NCBI GenBank assembly: GCA_024195265.1
Contig: JAJLRJ010000014.1
Location: 15,782,959-15,846,958, forward strand
Direction: 5' to 3'
From: Dendrophyllia cribrosa
Taxonomy: Eukaryota; Cnidaria; Anthozoa; Scleractinia; Dendrophylliidae
DNA: 64,000 nt
Each line of letters starts with the position of its first letter. Positions within the stretch are counted from its first letter, which is position 1. The notes under the pieces are model-generated. The model saw only the letters and a program-made list of their open reading frames with translations. It was not told the origin of the DNA and ran no database searches. Positions 11,335 to 21,859 of the stretch are shown here, one piece after another. Both the position numbers and the translations under genes were made by a program.

Positions 11335-11339
11335 TCAGA
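11335..11339 (-). CDS. WAP copy A, exon 4 (terminal coding bases)
   Basis: A long T-rich tract ending TTTTAG precedes TCTGAG. In phase 1 the first two bases complete a Val codon and TGA follows. The exon continues as 3' UTR to the poly(A) signal. Copy B has the same arrangement at 23966-23962. Confidence 0.7.
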
Positions 11340-14300
11340 CTAAAAGAAAAAAAAAAGATAAGTTTGTAACAAATATGAATCGGGAATCCTTTAAATGCTA
11401 CCGGTGCACTGTATTGCGTTAAACACAGCTGTGTTTATTTGAAACTTTCAACAAGTCGCCAACAACAACAAAACCAGTGCAACAGACTGCAATACCAATT
11501 TAAACACAGCGACAACAACAACAAGAACGTCAAACAGACACACTACACAACCAACAACAATAATAACATTAACAACGATGACAACTGAACTTGACTGAGA
11601 ATGTTACACAATGTAGATCACAAGGTATAAACGCTTAGTGAACATAAACTTCAGTGAAATAAAGGGTTTCTTTCCGCTGCAGAAAAATCATCATTCTAAA
11701 CGCATGTGAAGATATCTATTTTATCTTCATTGTAAAGAGTAGAGATAAAAAAATCTTCACATTAGCTTTAATGTTTAATTCACGAAATGTTAAATGAGCT
11801 CAAGTGTGTCGGTCTATGATCGAAACATATTCTTATTTTCCTTGGAAGTCTTCGTACATTTTGGGCAATCTTCAGAAATTTTCGGGAAATGACGGGAAAT
11901 GTTCGTGCAACCTTCGGACAGCATTTGGAGTATTTTAGAAAATCCTCGGAATACTTCGTGATTAGTGTCGTTCATGTAAAAAATAATAGATGGCGGATTG
12001 AGATATGAAATTTCTCTTCTCGTGTTCAACGCGAGAAGAGAAACATCATTTCTCCGCGTACTCATGTATTATCTTCTATTTACGAGTTGGTGTTTCATAC
12101 GTACCTGTATCCATGCACTCGTGGCCACAACCGTTAAAGCAGCATTTCTGTCCTTTTGGGCAACCACTACCACACCCCTCAACACAGAGCCCAATCTCCG
12201 GCTTAGGGCATGAACCCGGGGGCGGCTTGTGCTCACGTTTTCCAGATGCTGAAACAGATTGATACTAATAATATAAGTTCAGATACTTGTTTAGTTTGAA
12301 TGAATTCGCAATGAATAAATGAATGAATGACGTAATAGTAATAGTAATAGTAATAGTAATAGTAATAGTAATAGTAATAGTAATAGTAATAGTAATAGTA
12401 ATAGTAATAGTAATAGTAATAGTAATAGTAATAGTAATAGTAATAGTAATAGTAATAGTAAAAGAGCAGTTTTACATACTTAGATACATGCATACATACT
12501 TTATTACCTTTCCCCAAGGAGGCTTTTCAAAGATAATTAAAACTAACTACTCAAGCAAGTTAAGGCATGGTTTACCTGCTTATTTTGCATAGTTTCATTT
12601 GAAAAGGACTAAGTTGTCGTTCAATGTTAATAATAGTTTGCAAGCAATATTGTTTCAGTGGCCTTAATAATATGAAACATTCGTGACGTTCGAATATCAG
12701 TCACGTGACCTGTTATTAAACGTTAACGGTTAAAATCTTCAGGGTAAAATGGGAAACATTAAATGAAATCAAATTAAAACTTTTTGAGCACCAATCTTTT
12801 GCATCTTTGGTGTTGGTCATTGAATAGCCTTGTGCGCATATCCAAGTTTAATAGCAATCGCGTAATTAAGGTAAATAGGTCACGTGACTTAAGAAATAGC
12901 TTAATAACTTCTAATACAAATTACAGATACCACCTTACAAGGCAAAATAACAATGCTGATACTCTACTGGACAATTTAGTAGAACATATTTTTAAAATTA
13001 TATTGCAGAACCTTTCTCCATTTTAGAAAACGCATTTTGTGACTTCACTTTCAGCGCATTGTCACGTGATGCTAACTTACACTCTCATATGATTAACCAA
13101 GTCAGATGTAAATCCTACTACTAGCATCGAACTTTGAAGTTAATTGTATTGATCAATAATAAAGGATCTCTAAATTCGTAGCGGGGAGTCGTTTGAAACG
13201 CCTTAGTCATGCCTTAACTTGCCTGAGTAACAAGAATAATCGCAAATATAACTAATTACATTATAATCATAAATATAAATCGTATTTACAAAAGATAAAT
13301 TGAATTAATTAAGTTAAGATTCTAAAAATCCTTTAAGAAGCTTGCGCTTTAAAACTTTCTTAAAAACCGAGACAGATTTACTAAATTTTAAAATAGGGTC
13401 CAAAGAGTTCCAAATGTTAACAGTCCGATAATAAAATGTCCTCTGGCCAGAAGCAGTTCTAAATAAAGAAATGTTAAATTGTCGAGAATTTCTAGTTGAA
13501 CGTTTACTAATATTTTCACGCTTAATAAATTTAGATATCAAGTCGTCGGGGGCACAGCCTGTCATACACTTAAAGGCCAGGGTGGCACTCCGATAATAAA
13601 GCTGGCTTGATACTGAGTGTCGTAAACCAAAACCAAAGTAATTACTCTGACCAATCACAGCAGTCGTAAACAATCCAATGAACCAATTAGAGCTCGAAGC
13701 AATTGCATGTCGGCGGCGCCAAGCGCGGGAAAACGCGTGCGAGCAAGTCACGATTGGTTTTGGTTTTACTTCTGATTGGTCGAGAAAGTGGCGCGAGATT
13801 TTTTAGCCAATCACAAAGCGTAGCAATGCAAACCAAAGCAATTGTGTACTTACTTTCGACACTCAATTGAAAACTGCTCTTTAATAGTAATCGAGCGTTT
13901 TCACTCACGTGACCTTCAGTCCCGTGGGACTCAAATGAAAAAGGCCATGGCAGCCATGTTGGTGTTCCTAACAAAAAGAGTTAATTAAAATTCTTTTGTA
14001 CGGGAACACCAATATGGCGGCTATGACGTCAAGTGAAAACGCTCTATATAGTAAAACAGTATGGAGCGCGCGGTTTCGGTTTCGGTGATATGAACAAAGT
14101 CCAGCTCAACAAATTCAGCATATGATACTACCCGGAATGGCAGATATAGAAAGGGGGATCCAGGGTGCCGGCTCCCCTTAATTTGAAAGGAAATCAGTTC
14201 CGAAGGACTGATAACTGATTTATTCTGAACCATTTTGACTCCACCTTCCCCTTCCTCCCTTCCTCCTCCACTCTCGCTCTCAGACTAAGTTTACAAAGCA

Positions 14301-15612
14301 AAAATATTCAGATTCATAAATGTCACCTGATTCGTCACGTAGAGAGTATTCGGATTCGCTGAACGTTTACATTACACGGATTTCGGATTCCTAAACAATT
14401 TACGCCACATTGTGAGGTTGGGATAGGTGGTCGAGTCGCAAGCCAGGTAACCGTCCACCAAAGTGTAAAACATTTTCAATTTGGACAGAATGTGGCAGTA
14501 CTCCGCCGAGATTTCTTTGCACATTGAAAAAAGTCGCAATAAGAGGACATGAGATGTTCATTCGTCGACAAATAAGTTGAGCAATATACAAGATTGAGTT
14601 TAAGTCAGTATCCATGTATAACAAAACTCTTATGTTCAGAAACATATGCGAATATAATGAATTATTTGATTAAATTTGAGAACTCTAAAGACGTTAAAGA
14701 AAAGAAAAAAAGAAAAACTTAATAAATAGTAAATGGGTCAGTTACTTACGCCAATTCCTTTCCTTCACCAGCTTAGGTTTAGGGTTAGGATTAGGTTTAG
14801 CCTCAACCTGACAGACAAAAAGAAATAAGCTGATGAGTCTATATCATATTTTTATATTACAATAAACACTTTCTGAAGTAGTTTATAAATGATGATAATC
14901 GTAATAATTAGTAATATAACAATAAGTAATAGAGCAGTTTTCAATTGAGTGTGGTAAAACCAAAACCAAAGTAATTACTCTGACCAATCACAGCAGTCGT
15001 AAACAATCCAATGAACCAATTAGAGCTCGAAGCAATTTCATGTCGACGGCGCCAAGCGCGGGAAAACGCGTGCGAGCAAGTCACGATTGGTTTTGGTTTT
15101 ACTTCTGATTGGTCGAGAAAGTGGCGCGAGATTTTTTAGCCAATCACAAAGCGTAGCAATGCAAAACCAAAGCAATTGTGTAATTACTTTCGATACTCAA
15201 TTGAAAACTGCATGCTCTATTACTTTTTTGTAGCCATATATTAATTATCAATCCTTGGCCATGGAGATACAAGAGCAAAGGAAAAGGGAGATGATAGGGT
15301 TTAGAAATATCGATTATACATGGGTTAGTTGAGAATTGTACCAAAAAGATTGGATGGTTATCTAGCTAGTAAGGAACATAAGAGAATACCCGGGGGAGGG
15401 GAGGGAGGGGAGGGGGAGGGGGGGGGGGGGGGGGAGCGGAGTACTGACCATCCTGCGATCAGCAAGGATTTTGATTTGATTGAACAAAAGGCCGTGGGAT
15501 CCTTAAGTGGTATAGGTATTCTTTTTATTAAAATTAAATTTAACATGTTACTTACTTTGAAGAAAGAACACACAAAGAATACCAACAACACCACAATAAT
15601 TGCACGGTTCAT
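11335..15612 (-). CDS. Secreted single-WAP-domain protein (copy A), 4 exons
   Basis: Exons run 15612-15556, 14807-14750, 12248-12105 and 11339-11335, with GT-AG introns in phases 0, 1 and 1. The total is 87 codons plus stop. Exon 1 encodes [18 protein letters not shown], a signal peptide; cleavage probably falls after VEA at the start of exon 2. Exon 2 encodes a Pro/Asn/Lys linker (PNPNPKPK). Exon 3 is a WAP four-disulfide core with eight cysteines in order (SCP, LC, GC, GC, KCC, GC, EC). Exon 4 adds the last residue and TGA. WAP proteins are secreted protease inhibitors or antimicrobials; that role is family knowledge, and the target here is unknown. The gene is paralogous to copy B in the same orientation. 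Alternative: if the 12104 donor is not used, translation stops at 12076-12078. Confidence 0.85.
11400..12070. other. Intron 3 of WAP copy A; low-complexity and repeat remnants
   Basis: CAA-rich low-complexity sequence at about 11455-11580. A stretch at 11830-11960 with TTCGGA/TCCGAA phrases loosely resembles the inside of the elements at 53565 and 57423. No further WAP exon is seen here. Confidence 0.5.
12105..12248 (-). CDS. WAP copy A, exon 3 (WAP domain)
   Basis: 144 bases, phase 1-1, acceptor TTTCAG and donor GTACGT. It encodes the whole eight-cysteine core, including [16 protein letters not shown]. Confidence 0.9.
12333..12462. repeat. (GTAATA)n microsatellite
   Basis: About 21 copies of a hexamer. 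It produces long false frames of alternating Ile-Val or Tyr. Confidence 0.98.
12465..13295. other. Intron 2 of WAP copy A; no exon seen
   Basis: AT-rich intronic sequence with several TCACGTGAC-like phrases (about 12700, 12880, 13062). No element boundaries resolved. Confidence 0.5.
13299..13612 (-). pseudogene. LINE reverse-transcriptase C-terminus fragment
   Basis: The minus-strand frame reads [15 protein letters not shown]...STRNSRQFN...[21 protein letters not shown]...[10 protein letters not shown]. That is the typical C-terminal end of CR1/L2/Jockey-like LINE ORF2 proteins. The rest of the LINE is absent; the upstream side abuts a MITE at 13615. Confidence 0.8.
13615..13880. mobile_element. 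MITE family 1, copy 1 (one end truncated)
   Basis: Matches the copies at 14931, 27054 and 56690. The right terminus ...CAATTGAAAACTGCTCT is present. The left terminus AGAGCAGTTTTCAATT is missing at the junction with the LINE fragment. Paired CCAAT/ATTGG motifs and GGCGCCAAGCGCGGG mark the family. Confidence 0.9.
13894..14043. mobile_element. MITE family 2, copy 1
   Basis: Ends AGCGTTTTCACTCACGTGAC and GTGAAAACGCT are inverted. GGTGTTCC/GGAACACC and ATGGC stems lie inside. About 150 bp; the same family is at 26645. Confidence 0.85.
14044..14749. other. Intron 2 of WAP copy A; no exon seen
   Basis: No recognisable exon or element. A pyrimidine-rich stretch lies at 14231-14280. Confidence 0.5.
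14750..14807 (-). CDS. WAP copy A, exon 2 (Pro/Asn/Lys linker)
   Basis: 58 bases, phase 0 to 1. TTTTTGTCTGTCAG acceptor, GTAAGT donor. It encodes [19 protein letters not shown]. The plus strand here reads as degenerate TTAGGG-like repeats (TTAGGTTTAGGGTTAGG). Confidence 0.85.
14931..15218. mobile_element. MITE family 1, copy 2
   Basis: Both termini are present (AGAGCAGTTTTCAATTGA... and ...TCAATTGAAAACTGC..GCTCT), with a small CATG insertion in the right end. Confidence 0.92.
15392..15434. repeat. G-rich tract
   Basis: GGGGAGGG-type repeats run into a G homopolymer (about 15418-15434), in intron 1 of WAP copy A. Copy B has a 39-base G run at the corresponding place. Confidence 0.95.
15556..15612 (-). 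CDS. WAP copy A, exon 1 (signal peptide)
   Basis: 57 bases, phase 0, donor GTAAGT. The upstream TTCTAG just before GTCGATCTCAAAATG could be an acceptor for a 5' UTR exon. It is nearly identical to 35138-35082. Confidence 0.9.
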
Positions 15613-15636
15613 TTTGAGATCGACCTAGAATTCAAA

Positions 15637-15930
15637 ATATAATATAAGTACAATATAAGTACAATATATATAAGACCAATATTAGTACAATATAGGTATA
15701 ATATAAGTACAATATAGGTACGATATAAGTGCAATATAGGTACAACATAAGTGCAATATAATAACAATCTAGATACAATATCAGTACAACATAGGTACAA
15801 TATAGGTTTAATATAGGAACAATATAAGTACAATATACAGTAAAACCCCTCGAACTCTGAAGGCAAACGAAAGGGCATACATGCATGTATAATAACGAAA
15901 AATATGAGGTACAATATAAGTACAACATAG
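15637..15930. repeat. ACAATATAAGT/ACAATATAGGT minisatellite, upstream of WAP copy A exon 1
   Basis: An 11-bp unit repeated irregularly. The same unit lies directly upstream of exon 1 of copy B (35165-35290, 35562-35600) and in copy B intron 3 (27353-27426). It generates Tyr/Leu-rich false frames. Confidence 0.9.
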
Positions 15931-16482
15931 GTAATAGGGATGAGTTCATAGTAAAATACAGACTCAATTAGCAAGGTTAAACAATTATCAACCATAGAAA
16001 TTAATAAAAAGAACTGATCGATCGGTACAGTGTTTTCATCAGATGGGGACAGCAGTTTTAAAAAGTCAAGACAAAAATAAGCACATATGACTATAATCAA
16101 TAAAGAACTTCGTTTTTACTCCTTCTGCCGAACATTTCTAACAATAAAATTTTAATGTTTATTACTGTTCGGTGCCTTTTTATATATTGCAAGATGCAAT
16201 TAAGGTTGTGATTTTTTTTTATTTTGTATTCTGAACGTCAGTAGCGAGGCTTAAAAGTTTTTCCTTGGTCTTTTTTTGCGATTTCTTAGCCTGTGTTTCT
16301 GTGTTGTTGCTTAAACATATATATTAGCTTGTGCCGTTTGATTTTTTTAGTACAAAGACGTGAATTCAAAATCTTATACTCGATACTGTTATACAAAAAG
16401 ACTCATTTGAAAAAAACCTCTGGTAAAAAAGTAAAATTAACCAAAAAAATACAAGGGTCAGTATTCTTACAAAATATTCATT
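15930..16482. other. Upstream flank of WAP copy A, duplicated in copy B
   Basis: Aligns by eye with 35765-36310 (shared CATAGTAAAATACAGACTCA, TATACTCGATACT and others). No exon recognised; probably 5' flanking or regulatory sequence. Confidence 0.7.
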
Positions 16483-17119
16483 TGCAAATAATTTAATTAA
16501 TATAATTAATAAAATACTATTTAATGACTTCTTTCAATACGCAAGCAATGTGCACAATTACAGTACTAGATATGCAATTAAACAAAATCTGTATAAATCG
16601 CGCGTGCGAACAAATACCGGTAAACAAATGATCTCGCTCTTTCATGGCAATTGATCTTTGGAAAAATCTCCCTCATCAACTTAAGGAACTAAAGGTATTT
16701 TCCTTCTCCAAAAAGTTAAAGCATTATTTACTGTCACAACAATTTATAAAATAACTGAGTTGTTTATATTTTGTTTCAAATTTCTTCCAATTTTCATAAA
16801 ATTATCAAATTAACTTCAATACTCTTTCTTTGATTTCCTTTAGCCTTTATTCCTGTATTAAAATAAAATGGCTGGAGGCTAACTTGAAAACTTTTTGGTT
16901 AATTTAGCCTCCAGGCTGTAAAGTTAATCTATGTTTTAGAAGTATTATATTATCTGTTGTTTTTCTTGTTTAGTGTGTTCTTGTAAAATGTATATATCTA
17001 TTGTAAATAAAATTATATTGTATTGTATAATATAATTACAACCTAAAAAGCGCCATTGGACAGTGATGGAAATGACGCTATATAAATAAAGTTTTATTAT
17101 TATTATTATATTATTATTG
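16483..17119 (+). pseudogene. 5'-truncated LINE insertion with (TTA)n tail
   Basis: The frame reads NVHNYSTRYAIKQN...KSRVRTNTGKQM then, after a one-base shift, AIDLWKNLPHQLKELKVFSF and a stop at about 16752. This is the ORF2 C-terminus of a CR1/L2-like LINE. A 3' UTR follows, ending in GACGCTATATAAATAAAG and TTATTATTA repeats. The duplicate at 36310 lacks the whole segment (CATTTGTATATAGTTTAGCC), which defines the insertion. Confidence 0.85.
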
Positions 17120-17197
17120 TATAGTTTAGCCATCAAACGCCATGCATAATTTTACTTCTTTTTGACATTACACATACCTAAGCAACATCCTTTAGAT

Positions 17198-17508
17198 CAG
17201 GAGCCCATTACTAGGAGCGTGCAACTCCCATACAAAGCCTTTGTCACGGCGTTATCACAGACGAATTTATTTTTAGACTATATTTTCCCGCGAAAAAAGG
17301 CAGTTCCGGTCAACATCAGTAATATGATCCATGAATAAAAATACACTAATTCCATCTCTATTCTGCTGTATTTGATGGGTCATCGGGACTCTGCGAGTCT
17401 GCGGGAGTCTGATATTCGCGGTAAATTCAAATCTAAAAATAAATTCGTCTGAGAAAACGCCGTGTCAGGAATATAGGGCAGTTGCACGCTCCTAGTAATG
17501 GGCTCCTG
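17198..17508. mobile_element. TIR element CAGGAGCCC, 7-bp target duplication
   Basis: Inverted ends CAGGAGCCCATTACTAGGAG... / ...CTCCTAGTAATGGGCTCCTG, flanked by TTTAGAT (17191-17197, 17509-17515). The empty site CCTTTAGATTCATTTG is preserved in the duplicate near 36383. hAT-like by terminus and target size. Confidence 0.9.
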
Positions 17509-18091
17509 TTTAGATTCATTTGAAAACGTCATTATTTTAAAGTTAATATTAGCGAATACCGCATTGCCGTAAATAAGGTCGTTTCTGTTCTTCTAATCGG
17601 GCCTTGGTAGTGTTACACTTTTTTAATTTTTGAATCGGGCTTGGCTTCAAGCCAAGTGCGATTCTATAAATAACCCATTTTTAAGGGACTGATTTTGAAG
17701 ATAACAAATATGATTCTACAATGGAAAGTTAAGATACGATTCTAGAAAGTTCTGCTTATCGACTTATCTTAAATTTAATCGACGATTCTTCTCAATACTT
17801 GTGTTTTTAATAGCAGTCGCCACTGCGTGATTTAAATTGTATAATGCAAAGAAAGTTTTCCTATCTAAAGGATTTGAATGGTCAACCATACGACTGGGTT
17901 TGAAAAAAACAACATTCTTGCACGAGACAGTCCCTCATAGGTCAACCAAATTTAACAATTCACAAATTGATTTGAAATGAGAAGTTGTCCTTTTATTCTA
18001 TTATGCATGCAATGGACTGGTCACGGGCCGTTCACAGCTCAGTTTGTGAAGGACTGCAACTAGTGTCTTGGCCGTTTTTATTTCCTGTAAG

Positions 18092-18885
18092 TCAATATAC
18101 GGTTTCTCGGTCGAACTGTCCGAGTTTTTTTTTTTTTTTTTTATAAATTAACCTTTATTCAAAAACAAATTCACTTACACTCATTCACTCATTTACATTA
18201 CTTACATTATATAAACTAAAACACCTACAAATTAATTAAACAAAATAAACAAGATACAGGGAGTATACAGTACTTCAATCTAAATTATAGAAAGTAACAG
18301 TTGCCATTTTTTGTTATGAATATCTAAAGAATTTTGACCTTTGGCTATCAGGGACTCTAATTTATAAGTATACCTTATTTTGGCTAGCAATAATGTTAGC
18401 GACGGTTTTATATTTAAACAACGACACTGATAAATTATTTGTTTAGAGAGAAGAATGATATGATTGATCAATATGTATTCTTTTTTAACAAACCCAAATG
18501 TTATGTCAACAGCACTTAAGTTTTGCAGAGATATATCATGCCCTTCCAACTAGTTTCTTACTGATAGCCAAAAGTTCCAAGTGATTTCACAGTGAATAAA
18601 TAAATGCTCTAGGGACTGTCCGAGTTCGATTTCGTCTGTTTTGAATTTACTAAAGCGAATCACGAAACATGTTTTGTACTCGAAAGGGAAGATTTCACTA
18701 AGATTTTCTTCTAGAAAGTTACATTTTTTAAGTGTTTTCAAGATAGAGAGCAGATAAAATCTATTTTGGGAATTGTATATATCTGGCGTAATGAAAGAAA
18801 TCAATCTAAAACAAGATAATCCAGTATCTGCTTCACAACATGTAAATATTGCTAGGAGAAATAAGATGTTGATCACTCTCAGCAT
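18092..18885 (-). pseudogene. Small signal-peptide reading frame split by a LINE
   Basis: The frame from ATG at 18885 begins MLRVINILFLLAIFTCCEA, a typical secretion signal, and continues about 90 codons (DTGLSCFRL..., FPFEYKTCFVIRF) to the LINE junction at 18615. Beyond the LINE, the same frame ends at a stop at 18094-18092, so the uninterrupted frame would have been about 97 codons. I do not recognise the mature part; it has few cysteines. A diverged repeat of the start region lies at 19785-19825. The frame could be chance, and the whole 17.6-19.9 kb stretch is missing from the duplicate block. Confidence 0.35.
18125..18614 (-). pseudogene. 5'-truncated L1-like LINE with poly(A) and target duplication
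   Basis: The minus strand encodes SLEHLFIHCEITWNFWLSV, stop, then LEGHDISLQNLSAVD...NKKWQLLL, the C-terminal tail of L1/Tx1-type ORF2. It ends in a poly(A) (T18 at 18125-18142 on plus). Flanking copies of ACTGTCCGAG (18115-18124 and 18615-18624) are the target duplication. It is inserted within a signal-peptide-bearing frame. Confidence 0.9.
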
Positions 18886-18942
18886 CAGGTTTTAATTTGA
18901 TCTTTTTCTTTTACGTTATCAATTTGTGTTTATCATCAAGCA

Positions 18943-19119
18943 TTCTCTATTTTCGAATTGCCCATAATACACTTTGTTTGCCCCCCAAATTTTGCATAAA
19001 CTATTGTTTGTAAATGCTCTTGGGAGGACTGCATGTTTCCAAGAGCATTTCAAAACAATAGTTTATGCAAAATTTGAGGGGCAAACATAGTGTATTATTG
19101 GCAATTCGAATATAGAGAA
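18943..19119. mobile_element. Inverted-repeat element 1 of 4 in a row
   Basis: Arms of about 65 bp (TTCTCTATTTTCGAATTGCC... / ...GGCAATTCGAATATAGAGAA) enclose a second stem built on AATGCTCTTGG/CCAAGAGCATT. Confidence 0.9.
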
Positions 19120-19254
19120 TAGAGGTTTTGCACGGCAACCATGTTGCATGGCAGGAACAATGAAAATGTTTTGCATTAGAAAGAACATTCTTTCCCATAG
19201 GGAAAAGAATCTATTGTTCCTGCCATGCAACATGGCTGCCGTGCAAAACCTCTA
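19120..19254. mobile_element. Inverted-repeat element 2 of 4
   Basis: Arms TAGAGGTTTTGCACGGCA... / ...TGCCGTGCAAAACCTCTA continue through CATGTTGCATGGCAGGAACA. It directly abuts elements 1 and 3. Confidence 0.9.
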
Positions 19255-19417
19255 TAGCCCTTTTCGCGGTTAACCTTTGTCATTTGCATTACAATAAAAA
19301 TCAACGTGGTTGCGAGGCAATTTCGGGCAATTTTGTAGTTTCTGCCCGAAAATGCCTCGCAATCATGTTGATTTTTATTGTAATGGAAATGAGAAAAGTT
19401 AACCGTGAAAAGGGCTA
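19255..19417. mobile_element. Inverted-repeat element 3 of 4
   Basis: Arms TAGCCCTTTTCGCGGTTAAC... / ...GTTAACCGTGAAAAGGGCTA extend through ACAATAAAAATCAACGTGG and GCGAGGCAATTTCGGGCA. Confidence 0.9.
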
Positions 19418-19440
19418 TTGCTTCTCGCATGCATGCACAC

Positions 19441-19605
19441 GGGTGTCAGTAAAACGCGGGGTCGGGGTGGGATTAGGTCTAGGATTAGGTATGGAATAAA
19501 ATATAATCCCTTTACCTAATCCTAACACTATGCCTAATCCCGTACCTAATCCTAGACCTAATCCCACCCCGACCCCGGCCCCGACCCCGCGTTTTACTGA
19601 CACCC
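19441..19605. mobile_element. Inverted-repeat element 4 of 4 (G-rich arm)
   Basis: Arms GGGTGTCAGTAAAACGCGGG... / ...CCCGCGTTTTACTGACACCC, with GGGATTAGG-type repeats toward the loop. The arms yield mirrored Gly/Val and Pro/Thr false frames. Confidence 0.9.
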
Positions 19606-19829
19606 CACGCACACATACAAATCCACTTGAATTCATTTATAAATGGCCCATCCTGTAGTTAGATTGTATCTACTAGCTGCACAGATTTTTAAGATGTTTA
19701 ATTTTCACAATTGGGCCGTGACCTGTGACAAATGGTCAACAACAACGAGTATATGATTTTCTTCATTCTCATCACGTATATGCTTGAGTTCACAACATGT
19801 TAATATTACTAGGAGAAATAAGACACACA

Positions 19830-21235
19830 CATTAAGAAGGACGACTAATATTTCATTTCTTATCTACCCTTTAAAGGTCTTAAAGACCAATTTTACTTCT
19901 CGTAAAGTTTTGTTTAAATATAAGAGCGTACAATTTTTGGGCTGAGGCTGAGCTGCGACTCGCGACTCCATTTGGCGATTTGAGCCTGAAAACTTTCTTA
20001 GCACGATGTAAGGGTATAAATGATACAGTATTTTAGTAAATCACAGTTCTGAATAAGAAGAAAGAAATATAGGCAAATTTACCAATTATTAGTCGACATG
20101 TTAGGATATAAATGGTACAGCACAATCTACAAATTTAACAATTATTAGACATGTTTCATTATTATTAAATGATAAAAGTCTTGTATACGTTTTTCAGCTC
20201 ATTGTTAACACGCATGGGAAATATAGACGTTCTCAGCCTGGTACGTTTTTAAAATTCTGTCCAATCTCAGGCTCAATGTTCTTTTAAAAAAAATGTTCTT
20301 ATATATATAAAGAGAGTGTAACCCGTTAAAAATATGCACATACTCTCGTTCATATATTTTAATCCCGGTATAATCGAAATAATTTATCCACTGCATCCTA
20401 CTTTTACCTACACTGCGTGTAAGTTTCAAAACGTTAAAACATCTTAAACACACTTAACGATCGCCCATTTTACAATGTTAACCGAGGGACAATCGGCTCT
20501 CAAATGCGTTTAATAACAGATAAGGTAGATCATAAAACCCACTAACCTTCGACAAACTCCCAATCTGAACTGAAAGGTTCCAGATACTAGAATATTCGTT
20601 CAAAGTGAGCTTTCGTGGTTGACAAGATACCTTTTGAGAGGAATTTATTTTGGTTCGGGTAAATACAGCTGATTCCAATATCAACAAAACGATGCGATTC
20701 AAGCATCTTCATTTTAATGAGAAATTACACGTAAAGTAATATAAGGTTCCGTTCTCCTCTCAGCCCTTTATCTTTTTTCCTCGTGATAAGTTACCAAGTA
20801 ATATGCTATCATAAAAGAATATAAATAAAATCAAGATAAAGTAAAAGACAAACATTAAACAAAGGTATTTAACACCGTGTAAATCTCTTCAGTAATCAGT
20901 TCTGAGTCTAGTTCTTCATCTTATAGATAAATAGGTCCAACGTGCTTTAAAATTATAAAATTTCATGTCATGAGTGCTGAAAACCGTTTTTAATGCCATT
21001 TTCAATACTCGTAACATATCAATTTCGTAATTATGCATTATTTTATATTATTTGAGTGCTACGCATGCAGCAAAACATTATTGGTGCTATATGAAGAAGG
21101 TTCTTTTATGGAAGTCAGTTGTCACCAATGAATTCATGCATCAACTTAAAGACAAATTCAAATTTTTGTTCGTCATATTTCCATATCAATGAAGCATTGA
21201 CATGGAAATTATATGGAAATTTTGTGAACACGGAA
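19830..21235. other. Flank of WAP copy A block, duplicated downstream
   Basis: 19905-20760 aligns by eye with 36990-37145 and 37530-38090, including GGGCTGAGGCTGAGCTG and AATCAGCTGTATTTACC. Frames in the two copies are broken differently, so no coding constraint is seen. Confidence 0.6.
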
Positions 21236-21240
21236 TCTTA

Positions 21241-21645
21241 GGCCCCGTTCACACGTATACGTTCGTAAACGCATATTTTTTTTTTATCTTAAACGCTCCC
21301 GTCCACACGAAGCCAGCCATCCGTTTTACGATTCGTTTTCACCTGTCCACACGTAAACGCTAAAACGATACGTAAACGCTAAAAATCTGCATTGAGCATG
21401 CACTAGATAACTTGAGCATGCGCCATAAACAGCTGTGACATCAGCGTTTTCGATTCGAAAATATCCATTAACGCTGTCCACACGTAAACGGGTAAACGGC
21501 GTTTTCGAAAATATCCACTTTGGAGAGCGTTTTCGAAAATATCCGTTTAGGGTGACCGTTTTCATCGTTTACGTGTAGACGGGAGGCCTAAACGCATAAA
21601 AAAATATGCGTTTACGAACGTAAACGTATACGTGTGGACGGGGCA
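21241..21645. mobile_element. TIR element with TTA target duplication (PIF/Harbinger-like)
   Basis: Ends GGCCCCGTTCACACGTATAC... / ...GTATACGTGTGGACGGGGCA are inverted and flanked by TTA (21238-21240, 21646-21648). The inside is rich in GTTTTCGAAAATATCC and CGTAAACG. Confidence 0.8.
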
Positions 21646-21859
21646 TTATTCCCAGAAGGTTTGAATTGGGTACAACAATGCGTTAGCCGTATTTGTCTAT
21701 TAACATAACAAACAAATGGCACGAAAAAAGATTCCCTTCGGCTATGTGTGTTTTAAATTGACCCAATTGCATGAGAAACTGACTGACATGTACAAAAAAT
21801 TTATCGTAAACTGACGAAATTTCACAGTTATGTTTTAAAAACAAACGTTTTTTTTTTTC

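Noticed and set aside
12233..12592. Long frames of alternating Ile-Val (plus) and poly-Tyr (minus)
   Set aside because: Direct translation of the (GTAATA)n microsatellite.
14760..14800. Interstitial telomere from the TTAGGG-like repeats
   Set aside because: Too short and degenerate, and bounded by good splice sites with an in-frame linker.
15609..16100. 163-codon Tyr/Leu-rich frame resembling a membrane protein
   Set aside because: Produced by the ACAATATAAGT minisatellite; adjacent frames look the same.
19415..19636. Gly/Val-repeat frame and its mirrored Pro/Thr counterpart
   Set aside because: The two strands of the GGGATTAGG-type arms of a hairpin element.
20478..20702. Signal-like stretch RIVLLILESAVFT as a further secreted gene
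   Set aside because: It starts only at a TTG, and the duplicate at 37869-38153 has shifted frames, so there is no sign of coding constraint.
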